A DNA stretch of 64,000 bases from Bacterioplanes sanyensis (GTDB lineage: Bacteria; Pseudomonadota; Gammaproteobacteria; Pseudomonadales; Oceanobacteraceae): contig NZ_BMYY01000007.1 in the NCBI RefSeq assembly GCF_014652515.1, forward strand, positions 1 through 64,000, read 5' to 3'. Positions 17,901 through 25,718 of this stretch are shown in pieces; positions within the stretch are counted from its first letter, which is position 1, and the number at the start of each line of letters is the position of its first letter. A program made the position numbers and the translations under genes. Under the pieces are notes generated by a model. That model was given only the letters and a program-made list of their open reading frames with translations. It was not told the DNA's origin and did no database searches.

Positions 17901-18678
17901 CGATGGCGGCCTGATGCAGTGCTTGGCGCGTCGCTTCAGGTAAATTAGGCGCTGGCGTTTCTTCCACCACTTTTTGATTGCGCCGCTGCAGCGAGCAGTC
18001 CCGCTCACCCAGGGCCACCACCTGACCCTGTCCGTCGCCAAAAATCTGCACTTCGATATGGCGGGCACGGGCGACAAAACGTTCGATAAATACGCCGCCA
18101 TCACGAAAGTAGTTTTCGCCCAAACGCCGAGTCGTATCGAAGGCGTCACGCAGGGCTTGCTCATCGTCGCAGCGCGTCAGGCCAATGCCACCGCCGCCGG
18201 CGGTCGACTTCAGCATAATGGGATAGCCAATCTGCTGTGCCGCTGCTAACGCCTGTTCGAGATTATCCAGCAGGCCTGTGCCGGGCGTAAGCGGCACACC
18301 CGCTTGCTGACACAACTCTCGCGAAGTGTGCTTTAAACCGAAGTCACGCATTTGCTGCGGTGTTGGCCCCACAAAGACCAGCCCCTGGGCTTCGCATTGC
18401 TCGGCAAAGTCGGCGTTTTCACTCAAAAAGCCGTAACCCGGAATAATGGCCTGGGCACCGCAATCGAGTGCCAGCTGCAAGATGCGCTCGCCCTGCAAAT
18501 AGGTATCGGCAACACTGCCTTCGCCCAGGCTATAGGACTCATCGGCGCAACTAACATGAGCGCTGTTGCGGTCGGCCTCGGCATAAATGGCGACGGATGC
18601 TATGCCCATGCGTTTGAGTGTGCGGGCGATGCGCACGGCAATTTCACCGCGGTTGGCAATTAAGACTTTGTTAAACAT
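14959..18678 (-). CDS. Urea carboxylase
   Basis: 1239 residues, the expected size. Order: biotin carboxylase (about 1-450; MFNKVLIANRGEIAVRIART, Gly-rich ATP loop KSTAGGGGIGLT, EVNSRLQVEHPVTE). Next come the two KipA/KipI-type carboxyltransferase halves (about 465-790 and 840-1070; GTYTSVQDYPGRKGYWDIG, SGPMDDYAFR). A biotinyl domain (about 1165-1235) carries VEAMKMEFP with the biotinyl lysine. It converts urea, ATP and bicarbonate to allophanate. No CgdAB (DUF1989) genes are next to it, and it is partnered by urea-import genes, so urea rather than guanidine is the likelier substrate (inference). It is 27 bases downstream of the hydrolase gene. Confidence 0.93.
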   Translation of the reverse strand: MFNKVLIANRGEIAVRIARTLKRMGIASVAIYAEADRNSAHVSCADESYSLGEGSVADTYLQGERILQLALDCGAQAIIPGYGFLSENADFAEQCEAQGLVFVGPTPQQMRDFGLKHTSRELCQQAGVPLTPGTGLLDNLEQALAAAQQIGYPIMLKSTAGGGGIGLTRCDDEQALRDAFDTTRRLGENYFRDGGVFIERFVARARHIEVQIFGDGQGQVVALGERDCSLQRRNQKVVEETPAPNLPEATRQALHQAAIDLGRSVNYRNAGTVEFIYDQQRDEFYFLEVNSRLQVEHPVTEMVTGIDLVQWMIELASGTTPEQMAGFSSATASAPRIQGAAIEVRIYAEDPLKNFQPAPGVLTHVQFPQDTHVRVDTWVSSGTEVSALYDPMLAKLIVHGEDRIDAMAKLQTALDHTSLAGIATNLDYLRQIIAWPQFQAAEVSTRALESFGYQPRHIEVLKPGTYTSVQDYPGRKGYWDIGVPPSGPMDDYAFRLANRMVGNHASAAALETTLIGPELMFHSDAVIALTGASSQALLDGSPVPLWQPIAVTAGQTLQLGKVEKGCRQYLAVRGGLDVPQYLGSRSTFALGQFGGHGGRTLRASDMLAISDASIAACTTPAPRYPAQAAPAELIPSYPHSEEGGAVWEIGVMYGPHGAPDFFTSDSIQQFLTTDWEVHYNSNRLGIRLNGPKPEFARQDGGEAGLHPSNIHDCEYAIGSINFTGDMPVILTHDGPSLGGFVCPVTIVQSELWKVGQVKPGDRIRFVPMTFEQALAQEQSIDQAIETLRPFSELANEQAKFGQPQSRFGQPSLEPGDTASATILAQLPASEGRPEAVYRQAGDKYILIEYGPVALDLSFRFRIHALMQALKQRGIAGLEEMAPGVRSLQIRYDSRVIHQQDLMQALLDTEASLPDSRNMSLKTRVVHLPMAFEDSATLDAVAKYQQSVQEKAPWLPNNVDFIQRINGLDSRDDVKRIIYDASYMVLGLGDVYLGAPCAVPVDPRHRLLTSKYNPARTFTAEGTVGIGGVYMCIYGMDSPGGYQLVGRTLPIWNKYLKNSQFAAGEPWLLKFFDQVRYYEVSEEELTQQREAFREGRLNVRITEEDFSLAEYQKFLENNDDSIRAFKQQQQAAFAKEVEHWNSGDAFSAVKEQAQGIASVELDGEAVHSDIAGNIWKLEVQPGQRVKAGDVLLIVEAMKMEFPILAPMDGTIATLCCEEGMAVQPGDAVLSIEPAEQEVLV

Positions 18679-18705
18679 GGCTATCTCCTTGTCTGGGCGG
18701 TGAAA

Positions 18706-20532
18706 TCAACGTTGTTTGGTCGACAGTTGCGCTATGTATGCTCTCCAGCCACCAAAGTGGCTGATGTCGGTGGCGCTGGGCACAGCGGCAGGCTCGCAGA
18801 TAAAGCCTTTAACTAAACGGCCATCGGCCAGCTCTAACGTGCCTATGCCTAGTGGCTGGGGGATTTCGGCAACAAAACTGCCAAACGCCGCCAGATTGAG
18901 GCGCCACAGCTCAACCATGATGCTGTGGCCGGCCTCACCTTCTGCTGCGCGCACCAGGCCAGGCTTAGGCGGTGTGGTGTTGGCTAAGGCGTATAAACGG
19001 TAATGACTGGCGGTGTGGGTTTGCTCCAGTAGCTGAGCGTGGCGACTGGTGAGCTGATGATTCAGCGGCATGCCGGTTAAATGCGCACCGACCACGGCCA
19101 ACACCACAGTTTGCTCTGGCCGCACATCCAGCAAAGCAGGCGCAGAAGGCAGGGCCAGCTCGGCTTGCCAGTGCTGAGCAAACTGCAGCAATGCCGACTC
19201 GCTAAAGGCCGGTGCAATCAATGTAATGCCAAAGGGCAAACCGTCAGCGCGCAAGTGAGCCGGCACTGCCAGCGCAGATAAATCGGCCAAATTCACAAAG
19301 TTGGTAAAGGTGCCTAAGCGGCTGTTGATCTCTATCGGCTCGCTAGTCACCTGAGCTTGGGTTGGCAAGCATGGTGTGGTCGGCACCCACAAGGCATCAA
19401 CCTGTTCGAATACTTGTTGAATCTGCCGACTCAGGGCCTGGCGCTGATATTCGGCGTTAAAGGCATGCACGGCCGAAGCCTGATCGCCTTCGCCAATAAT
19501 GGCGGCCACCACCGGATCTAAATCGGCCTTGCTGTTAGAGCGAATAAACTCACCAACCGCGGCAAAGCGCTCGGCCACCCAAGGGCCCTGATACAGCAGT
19601 TCAGCCAGCTGCAGCATGGGGCTGAAATCGATGGTCTTTAGACGGTAGCCAAGGCGTTTGGCTTGCTCGCACGCCTGTTCAAACGCCTGCTGCTGATAGT
19701 CATCGCCAAACCAGTCGATTTGCTGTGGCACTGCTAGGGTTTTAACCTGTTTTTTATCGGTCGCGGCCAAGGGGCGAGCATAACTGTCTTCGCCGTCGTA
19801 CTGAGCTAACACCTGGTAGACGCTATTGGCATCCTGGCTGTTCAGGGCAAATACCGAAATACAATCAAGACTGCGACAAGCTGGCACCACTCCACGTGTG
19901 CTGATCACACCGCGACTGGGCTTTAATCCCAGTAAATGATTAAAACCTGCCGGCACCCGGCCAGAACCTGCGGTATCCGTACCCAAAGAAAACGCCACCT
20001 GACCTCGTGCTAATGCCACCGCCGAGCCGGAGCTGGAACCGCCGCTGATGTAATCAGAGTTAAAGGGGTTGGCTACCGCACCGTAAGGCGAACGCATGCC
20101 CACTAAGCCAGTGGCAAACTGATCAAGATTGGTTTTTCCCAGCACAATGGCACCGGCTTGCTTCAACAGCGCCACGGCGTGGGCATCCTGCGCGGGCAGG
20201 TAAGCAAAGCTTGGGCAAGCTGCCGTGGTGTTAAAACCCACGACATCAATATTGTCTTTAATGGTGCAGGGCACTCCGTATAGAGGCAGCAGGCTGATAT
20301 CACCCAACTGCTGCAAACGCTCTTCTAATTGCTCCAGCTGTTGTTGTAACTGGGCCTCACTGGCCAGACTGATCCAGCTGCTGCCATCGATACGCTGACC
20401 ATTCGCAAATTCACTTTGCTCAATACTGGCGCGCAGTGCTGCCAATAATTCCGCCGGGCTTTGGCCCTGACGATAAGCCTGCAGCCAGTCGTTGATCGAC
20501 CATCCCAATGGGGTTTGAAAATCCGTTGTCAT
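18706..20532 (-). CDS. Allophanate hydrolase (AtzF type)
   Basis: 608 residues. The N-terminal amidase-signature domain (to about 460) has the catalytic Lys in CTIKDNIDV and the Ser-cisSer-nucleophile block SGGSSSGSAVALARGQ / LGTDTAGSGRVPA. The C-terminal allophanate-hydrolase domain (about 480-605) contains VGAHLTGMPLNHQL and ends in FGGWRAYIAQL. It splits allophanate to ammonia and carbon dioxide, completing urea breakdown. I start at the ATG at 20532 (TTGTCAT on the + strand), with GAGAG upstream, because the longer frame runs over the promoter and GTATAC operator. It is the first gene of the operon. Confidence 0.93.
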   Translation of the reverse strand: MTTDFQTPLGWSINDWLQAYRQGQSPAELLAALRASIEQSEFANGQRIDGSSWISLASEAQLQQQLEQLEERLQQLGDISLLPLYGVPCTIKDNIDVVGFNTTAACPSFAYLPAQDAHAVALLKQAGAIVLGKTNLDQFATGLVGMRSPYGAVANPFNSDYISGGSSSGSAVALARGQVAFSLGTDTAGSGRVPAGFNHLLGLKPSRGVISTRGVVPACRSLDCISVFALNSQDANSVYQVLAQYDGEDSYARPLAATDKKQVKTLAVPQQIDWFGDDYQQQAFEQACEQAKRLGYRLKTIDFSPMLQLAELLYQGPWVAERFAAVGEFIRSNSKADLDPVVAAIIGEGDQASAVHAFNAEYQRQALSRQIQQVFEQVDALWVPTTPCLPTQAQVTSEPIEINSRLGTFTNFVNLADLSALAVPAHLRADGLPFGITLIAPAFSESALLQFAQHWQAELALPSAPALLDVRPEQTVVLAVVGAHLTGMPLNHQLTSRHAQLLEQTHTASHYRLYALANTTPPKPGLVRAAEGEAGHSIMVELWRLNLAAFGSFVAEIPQPLGIGTLELADGRLVKGFICEPAAVPSATDISHFGGWRAYIAQLSTKQR

Positions 20533-20578
20533 CGTTGTCGCTCTCGTCACATCCGCTGTGTGCGGAATTGAATTCAAC

Positions 20579-20590
20579 CTTGTATACAAG
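20579..20590. promoter_or_regulatory. GTATAC palindrome, putative GntR operator of the urea-breakdown operon
   Basis: CTTGTATACAAG is a perfect 12-bp palindrome, 47 bases upstream of the start codon and 8 bases from the -12 GC of the sigma-54 promoter. It is nearly identical in sequence and identical in placement to the site in front of urtA. The GntR gene encoded in this operon is the obvious candidate binder. Confidence 0.75.
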
Positions 20591-20596
20591 TGACAG

Positions 20597-20612
20597 AGCG
20601 ATGAGCGTGCCA
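20597..20612 (-). promoter_or_regulatory. Sigma-54 promoter of the urea-breakdown operon
   Basis: Minus strand: TGGCACGCTCATCGCT. The -24 element TGGCACG is perfect, GG and GC are 10 bases apart, and the -12 element is TCGC instead of TTGC. The start is predicted near 20586, inside the GTATAC palindrome. Confidence 0.75.
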
Positions 20613-20713
20613 ACCCAGTTTTGGCTAACGACAAATAGCGCTACAGGCCTTGTTATGACTGGGCTGAAAAGTCTTCAATAATTGACTGCTTGGCCAAGAG
20701 CGATGAGAGATGC

Positions 20714-20728
20714 GCACTGAAAATGCAC
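20714..20728. promoter_or_regulatory. Possible NtrC site upstream of the urea-breakdown operon
   Basis: GCACTGAAAATGCAC has one good NtrC half (GCACT followed by A-rich spacer) and a poor second half. It is about 105 bp upstream of the sigma-54 promoter. The rest of the 332-bp gap between 20533 and 20864 holds the promoter, operator and a terminator, and no gene. Confidence 0.4.
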
Positions 20729-20828
20729 AGTAAAATACGGAAATGAGATAAGACGGTGCGAAAGAAATGCTGCCAGCAGCTTGAAATAAAAGAGCGAAAC
20801 AGCTGGAAAGCAAAGTTCGATGAAAGAG

Positions 20829-20854
20829 AAAAACCGGTGCCATTCAGGCACCGG
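20829..20854 (-). terminator. Rho-independent terminator of the 20865 lipoprotein gene
   Basis: On the minus strand: CCGGTGCC, loop TGAAT, GGCACCGG, then TTTTTCTC. The stem is a perfect 8 bp, starting about ten bases after the stop codon. Confidence 0.9.
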
Positions 20855-20864
20855 CAATCAATAA

Positions 20865-21575
20865 TTATTGAGCTACACGAGTGTGCACACGGGTACTCAA
20901 CTGAGTTGGGTAGCCGCTGCTACCAACCGAATCACTATGGCCGGTGTAAAGCACATCACCGTCCACATGGAAGATGGAGCCACTTTTTAGCCCAGTTGTT
21001 ACCAGCGTGTGCACCATTTCCAAAGCGGCGCAGTTGGTAATGTCGACCTTTTTACCAATTTCCCAGTCTGCACCACAGGTGTTGTTTTGGTTCATGGCAG
21101 TAATCCACTCGGCATCTTGCGGTGCCATTTCAGACGTTACATTACTGGCACGGGTTTTAATCACGGTTTGACCCGAAGATAAGATTTGCGTGCCTTCAAA
21201 CGAATGAGTGCCGCTAAAGGTCATTACCACTTCTAGGTTGGTACAAGAGGAATCCTTGTAGCTTTCAATCACATAGCTGTAATTGCCGCCATCAAAGGTC
21301 AAAGAGCCGGTGTTGCCTGTACCGCCATCCACCACATCACAGTCGTACACCCAAGTACCTTGCAATGGCTCCAAGCCGGTAGCACTTGTGGTATCGCCAC
21401 CGTCGTTATTGCCATCCGCCGGTGTTTCATCACCGCCGTTGTTGCTGTCGCCACTGTTGTCCACAGGTGGAGTCGACTCGTCGTCTGAAGAGCTAGAGGA
21501 GCTATCGCCGCCACAGGCAACGAGTAAGGAAGAAGACAATACCAGTGCCAGCAGGCTGAGTTTGTTTATTTGCAT
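20865..21575 (-). CDS. Hypothetical lipoprotein
   Basis: 236 residues. The signal peptide ends in a lipobox LVAC, followed by GGDSSSSSSDD and a low-complexity linker rich in Asp, Gly, Asn and Pro (to about residue 65). A compact domain follows, beginning LEPLQGTWVYDCDVVDGG with several cysteines (CDV, SSCTN, NTCGADW, TNCAAL) that could form disulfides. The opening LQGTW resembles lipocalin-like or META-type domains in marine lipoproteins, but I do not recognise the family. Start at 21575 with AAGGA upstream; a second ATG three codons earlier sits on the ribosome site. Monocistronic with its own terminator. Confidence 0.75.
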   Translation of the reverse strand: MQINKLSLLALVLSSSLLVACGGDSSSSSSDDESTPPVDNSGDSNNGGDETPADGNNDGGDTTSATGLEPLQGTWVYDCDVVDGGTGNTGSLTFDGGNYSYVIESYKDSSCTNLEVVMTFSGTHSFEGTQILSSGQTVIKTRASNVTSEMAPQDAEWITAMNQNNTCGADWEIGKKVDITNCAALEMVHTLVTTGLKSGSIFHVDGDVLYTGHSDSVGSSGYPTQLSTRVHTRVAQ

Positions 21576-21795
21576 AAAGGCCATCCTTAGATTGGTTATA
21601 AAACAGGAGCGCTAACTTAACCCATTGACTGGCAAACTCAACCGCAGCACTTCGTTAACCCCAACCCCGTCGCAGACTGATTGTGCACGACTCGATATAT
21701 TCACAATACGAATAGAACAAGATAGACAACATTCATTTCTATTATTTTCTCAACCACCCTAGGCTGAATGCATTGATGTCATCTCCGGAGCAACC

Positions 21796-23016
21796 ATGGA
21801 CTTTCAGCATTCCGCCCAAGCACAAGACTACATCCAGCGCCTAGGGGCCTTTATTCGCGATGAAATCGAACCGGTAGAAGAAGACTACCTGCGTGAACTG
21901 CACAGCCTGGAGAATAAATGGGTAGTGCTGCCCATCATCGACGAGTTAAAAGCCAAGGCCAAAGCTGCAGGCTTGTGGAATTTGTTTTTCCCCAACGAGG
22001 AGCATGGCGTTGGTTTAAGCAACCTGGAATATGCGCCTTTAGCCGAGCTGACGGGCCGCTCTTTTATTGCTCCGGAGGTGTTTAACTGCAACGCCCCAGA
22101 TACCGGCAATATGGAAGTGCTGGAAAAATATGGCACCGCTGAACAGCAGGAGCAGTGGCTAAAACCACTGATGGCCGGTGAAATACGCTCTGCCTTTTGC
22201 ATGACGGAGCCAGGGGTCGCGTCTTCCGATGCCACCAACATGGAAGCTACAGCCACCATCGAAGGCGATGAAGTGGTTCTAAATGGGCGCAAGTGGTGGA
22301 GCACAGGGATTGGCCACCCCAACTGCAAAGTCGGTATCTTTATGGGCCTAACCAACCCTGAAGCACCGCGCCACCAACAACATTCGATGGTGCTGTTCCC
22401 GATGGATGCCGAAGGCGTCACCATCGAACGCATGTTACCCGTATTTGGCCATTACGATGAACCCTACGGCCATGGCGAAATCAGCTTCGATAATGTTCGC
22501 GTACCTATTACCAATATGATCGCAGGCCCAGGCCGCGGTTTTGAAATTGCCCAAGGACGTTTAGGGCCTGGCCGTATTCATCATTGCATGCGTTTGATTG
22601 GCATGGCTGAAAAGGCCTTGGAGTTGATGTGCATTCGTGCCTCCCAGCGCACCGCCTTCCGCAAGCCGTTGGTGAATCTCGGTGGCAATCGCGACATTAT
22701 TGCCAACGCGCGCATGAACATCGAGCAAGCGCGCTTACTGGTATTAAAGGCCGCCTGGATGATCGATAAAGTCGGCGCCGCAGGTGCAATGAGTGAAATA
22801 TCACAAATTAAAGTCATCGCGCCCAATATGGCTCAGCAAATAATTGATGCTGCCATGCAAATTCACGGTGGTGGTGGTTTATCTGATGATTTCCCGTTAA
22901 CAGGCATGTTTGCTGCAGCACGTGCTCTGCGCTTGGCCGACGGCCCAGATGAAGTGCATCGTGGCCTCATCGCTAAGATCGAACTGCTGAAATATAAGAA
23001 GTACATGCAGGACTGA
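21796..23016 (+). CDS. Acyl-CoA dehydrogenase family protein (ACAD10/11-like)
   Basis: 406 residues, a full-length flavin-dependent acyl-CoA dehydrogenase. [16 protein letters not shown] binds FAD/substrate, [15 protein letters not shown] follows, and the C-terminal [14 protein letters not shown] plus [18 protein letters not shown] match the FAD-binding end. The wording ATNMEATA and [21 protein letters not shown] is typical of the long-branch ACAD10/11-like group rather than beta-oxidation enzymes. It heads a run of five same-strand genes with a phosphotransferase, which points to the phospho-acyl-CoA elimination chemistry known for ACAD10/11 and LvaC (inference). The ribosome site CGGAG is upstream of 21796. 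Confidence 0.85.
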   Translation: MDFQHSAQAQDYIQRLGAFIRDEIEPVEEDYLRELHSLENKWVVLPIIDELKAKAKAAGLWNLFFPNEEHGVGLSNLEYAPLAELTGRSFIAPEVFNCNAPDTGNMEVLEKYGTAEQQEQWLKPLMAGEIRSAFCMTEPGVASSDATNMEATATIEGDEVVLNGRKWWSTGIGHPNCKVGIFMGLTNPEAPRHQQHSMVLFPMDAEGVTIERMLPVFGHYDEPYGHGEISFDNVRVPITNMIAGPGRGFEIAQGRLGPGRIHHCMRLIGMAEKALELMCIRASQRTAFRKPLVNLGGNRDIIANARMNIEQARLLVLKAAWMIDKVGAAGAMSEISQIKVIAPNMAQQIIDAAMQIHGGGGLSDDFPLTGMFAAARALRLADGPDEVHRGLIAKIELLKYKKYMQD

Positions 23017-23068
23017 TAGCACGGAAAAGGAAATCAATAATGATGACTCTGCGATCAAAGGGGAAAGC

Positions 23069-23917
23069 ATGAAAACGGTTTTAATCACCGGCGCTGCCAG
23101 TGGCCTCGGCAGAGCACTGGCCCTGCGCTTCGCCCGCGAAGGCGCTGATATTTGCATCGCCGATATTAATGCTGAAGGTAGCCAAGAAACGCTCAATTTG
23201 GTGCGGCAGGCCGGTGGCCAAGGCTGGGTACATGAACTGGATGTGCGCTCAGAAATACAGTGGCTGCAACTGCAAGACGCCGTGCAGCAACGCTGGGGAC
23301 GTATCGATGTCGTCATTAATAATGCCGGCGTCGCCACCGGGGACCGCATTGATGCCGGCGAGTGGGCCTGGTGGGAATGGGTGATTGATATCAATATTAA
23401 AGGCGTCGCCCTGGGCTGTCGTACCTTTACCCCGATGATGAAAAAAGCCGAAACAGGGCATTTTATTAATGTCGCCTCGCTAGCAGGTTTGATGAAAGCC
23501 CCCTCAATGGCGTCTTACAACGCCACCAAAGCGGCGGTAGTCGCGATTTCGGAGACCATGCATTTTGAACTTATGCCTTATGGCATAGGTGTTACCGCTT
23601 TATGCCCCGGATTTTTCCGTACCAATTTGGACCACAGCATGAAAACCTCTGATCCGGACATGCTGAAGTTTGTCGACAAAGTATTCGAAGCATCGGCTCT
23701 CAACGCCGATGATATCGCTGAAGCGGCGTATCAGGCGATGTTAAAAAACCAGATGATCTGCAACCCTCACTCGGTAGGGCGTCGTGCTTATTTTGTTAAA
23801 AAATACCTGCCGTTTTTGTATCGTCGCGGTGTATTAAAAATGGCGTATGGTCTTAAAAAACGTGAACAGCAAAGACAGTCAGCAGCTCAAGTACAGCAAC
23901 AAGAGAGCGCCTCATGA
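23069..23917 (+). CDS. SDR family oxidoreductase
   Basis: 282 residues, a classical short-chain dehydrogenase. The cofactor loop is TGAASGLGRAL, then NNAG, catalytic Ser in FINVASLAG and the active-site SYNATKAAV (Tyr-x-x-x-Lys). The acidic DIN after strand 2 suggests NAD(H) preference. The C-terminal tail is basic and Gln-rich. The start ATG at 23069 follows AAAGGGGAAAGC. It overlaps the next gene by four bases (ATGA), a sign of coupled translation with the kinase-like protein. Confidence 0.85.
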   Translation: MKTVLITGAASGLGRALALRFAREGADICIADINAEGSQETLNLVRQAGGQGWVHELDVRSEIQWLQLQDAVQQRWGRIDVVINNAGVATGDRIDAGEWAWWEWVIDINIKGVALGCRTFTPMMKKAETGHFINVASLAGLMKAPSMASYNATKAAVVAISETMHFELMPYGIGVTALCPGFFRTNLDHSMKTSDPDMLKFVDKVFEASALNADDIAEAAYQAMLKNQMICNPHSVGRRAYFVKKYLPFLYRRGVLKMAYGLKKREQQRQSAAQVQQQESAS

Positions 23918-24999
23918 GTCACCAGTTTATCGACCAGGCTAAAGCGCTGCGCGATAGCGATGCCTTTGATCTTCAGGCCGTTCACAATTGGCTGCTGGCC
24001 CAAGGCATTGAGGTTGGACAAACACTGCCGCAAATCCGGCAGTTCTCTGGCGGTGCGTCTAACCTGACCTATCATCTGCTCTACCCAGAGACCCTTGTTC
24101 ACCACGATTTAATTTTGCGCAGACCGCCTGCCGGCCATAAAGCCGCCAGTGCCCATGACATGAAACGCGAATTTACTGTTATGCAGCGGCTGCAGCCGGT
24201 TTACCCCTATGTCCCTAAAATGATCGCATTTTGTGATGATCACACTGTCATTGGCAGTGATTTTTACCTGATGGAGCGTCTTCAGGGCATTATTCCGCGT
24301 GGCAATATGCCCAAAGGTATGCAACTGAGCGAGAAGCAAGCGCGCAGCCTGTGCTATTCCGTCATCGACAAATTAATCGACCTGCATCAGGTCAACTACC
24401 GAGCTGCCGGGCTTCAAGATTTGGGCAAAGGCCAGGGCTATGTGAAGCGTCAGGTTGATGGTTGGAGCCAGCGCTTTGTTAAATCCAAAACTTGGAATGT
24501 GCCCGGATTTAAACCTGTTATGGCCTGGCTGCAGCAGCATCAGCCCAACGATGTTAAAACCTGCATTATTCATAACGACTATCGTATGGATAACCTGGTG
24601 CTGAACCCAGATGACCCAGGAGAAATCATCGGTGTACTCGACTGGGAAATGGCCACGCTGGGCGACCCGTTGATGGATTTGGGTGGTGCCTTAGCCTATT
24701 GGGTACAAGCCGATGACGATCGAGTGATGCGAATGATTCGCCGCCAGCCCAGTCATTTACCTGGCATGCTGACACGTCAGCAAATTGTCGATTATTACTG
24801 TGAAAAAATGGGCTTAGACAGCCGCTTATGGCCCTTTTACGAAGTATTTGGTTTGTTCCGCTTGGCGGTCATTGTGCAGCAAATTTATTACCGCTATCAC
24901 CATAAGCAAACCGATAACCCAGCGTTTAAACACTTTTGGCTGTTTGTTCACTACATTCATTGGCGCTGCCAGCGCATTATTAAACGCTCTGGGTTGTAA
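23914..24999 (+). CDS. APH-fold phosphotransferase (ACAD10/11-kinase/LvaA-like)
   Basis: 361 residues. An aminoglycoside-phosphotransferase-fold kinase: nucleotide loop FSGGASNLTYHL, catalytic loop HNDYRMDNLVLNP (Asp and Asn) and metal-binding LDWEMATLGDPLMDLG. This version matches the kinase domain of ACAD10/11 and LvaA, which phosphorylate 4-hydroxyacyl-CoA. The flanking acyl-CoA dehydrogenase and SDR genes strengthen that reading, but the substrate is inferred. It is not an antibiotic-resistance enzyme on this context. Only three bases separate it from the next gene. Confidence 0.85.
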   Translation: MSHQFIDQAKALRDSDAFDLQAVHNWLLAQGIEVGQTLPQIRQFSGGASNLTYHLLYPETLVHHDLILRRPPAGHKAASAHDMKREFTVMQRLQPVYPYVPKMIAFCDDHTVIGSDFYLMERLQGIIPRGNMPKGMQLSEKQARSLCYSVIDKLIDLHQVNYRAAGLQDLGKGQGYVKRQVDGWSQRFVKSKTWNVPGFKPVMAWLQQHQPNDVKTCIIHNDYRMDNLVLNPDDPGEIIGVLDWEMATLGDPLMDLGGALAYWVQADDDRVMRMIRRQPSHLPGMLTRQQIVDYYCEKMGLDSRLWPFYEVFGLFRLAVIVQQIYYRYHHKQTDNPAFKHFWLFVHYIHWRCQRIIKRSGL

Positions 25000-25002
25000 C
25001 TC

Positions 25003-25695
25003 ATGGCCAGTATTTATTTAGTACGCCATGGCCAGGCCGGTTTTGGCAAGCTCAATTACGATCAACTGTCCGATATCGGCAGTGAACAAGGTGAGCTCGT
25101 GGGCAAAGCCCTAACCCTGCGCGGCATTGAGGCGGATATTGTGGTGCATGGAGCCATGCAACGCCATCGTCAAACCCTACAGGCCGCTCAGCGCCACTGG
25201 CATAGCCATGGCCCTGTGCATGAATGGGCAGGCTTTAATGAGTTTGATTCCGACGATGTCATTGCCTGCGCTTTTCCTCAATTTCGCCATAAGGCACACT
25301 TGGGTGCCTGGTTGCTCACCCAAAAAAATAAATACCGTGCTTTTCAAGAGCTGTTTTCTGAGGCGGTAGTGCGTTGGACCAGCGGCGAGCACGATGGCGA
25401 CTATCAAGAATCTTGGCCTGCATTTTGTCAGCGCGTTATTGCTGCTACTGAGCAGTTAATGCAGCAATATGCCGGTAAAAACATGGTCGTATTTACCTCC
25501 GGCGGTCCCATTACCGCGCTGGCACAGTATTGTTTAAGGCTCGACAACAAGGCTGCGTTTGAACTCAACTGGACACTGCTCAATGGCGGCATTAGCCAAT
25601 TGCTTTATAGCCGCAGTGGTCGAGTGAACTTGGCGGCATTTAATGAGCAACATCATCTGGCCCTGGCCGGGCCCAAATATCTAACGTACCGTTAA
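25003..25695 (+). CDS. Histidine phosphatase family protein
   Basis: 230 residues, the phosphoglycerate-mutase-like fold. It has the phosphohistidine loop YLVRHGQAGFG at the N-terminus, a second conserved His in the region of VVHGAMQRHRQT, and VVFTSGGPITAL in place of the usual Ser/Gly-His-Gly motif. The second-half catalytic His is therefore not in its usual place, and activity should not be assumed. It is tightly packed in the ACAD/kinase cluster, so it could act on phosphorylated acyl intermediates (speculative). Confidence 0.8.
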   Translation: MASIYLVRHGQAGFGKLNYDQLSDIGSEQGELVGKALTLRGIEADIVVHGAMQRHRQTLQAAQRHWHSHGPVHEWAGFNEFDSDDVIACAFPQFRHKAHLGAWLLTQKNKYRAFQELFSEAVVRWTSGEHDGDYQESWPAFCQRVIAATEQLMQQYAGKNMVVFTSGGPITALAQYCLRLDNKAAFELNWTLLNGGISQLLYSRSGRVNLAAFNEQHHLALAGPKYLTYR

Positions 25696-25718
25696 CGCGA
25701 CAATAAGGGAGCTTAGCT

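Noticed and set aside
23914-24999. Aminoglycoside resistance kinase
   Set aside because: The fold fits but motifs and neighbours match the ACAD10/11-type kinases; no resistance context.
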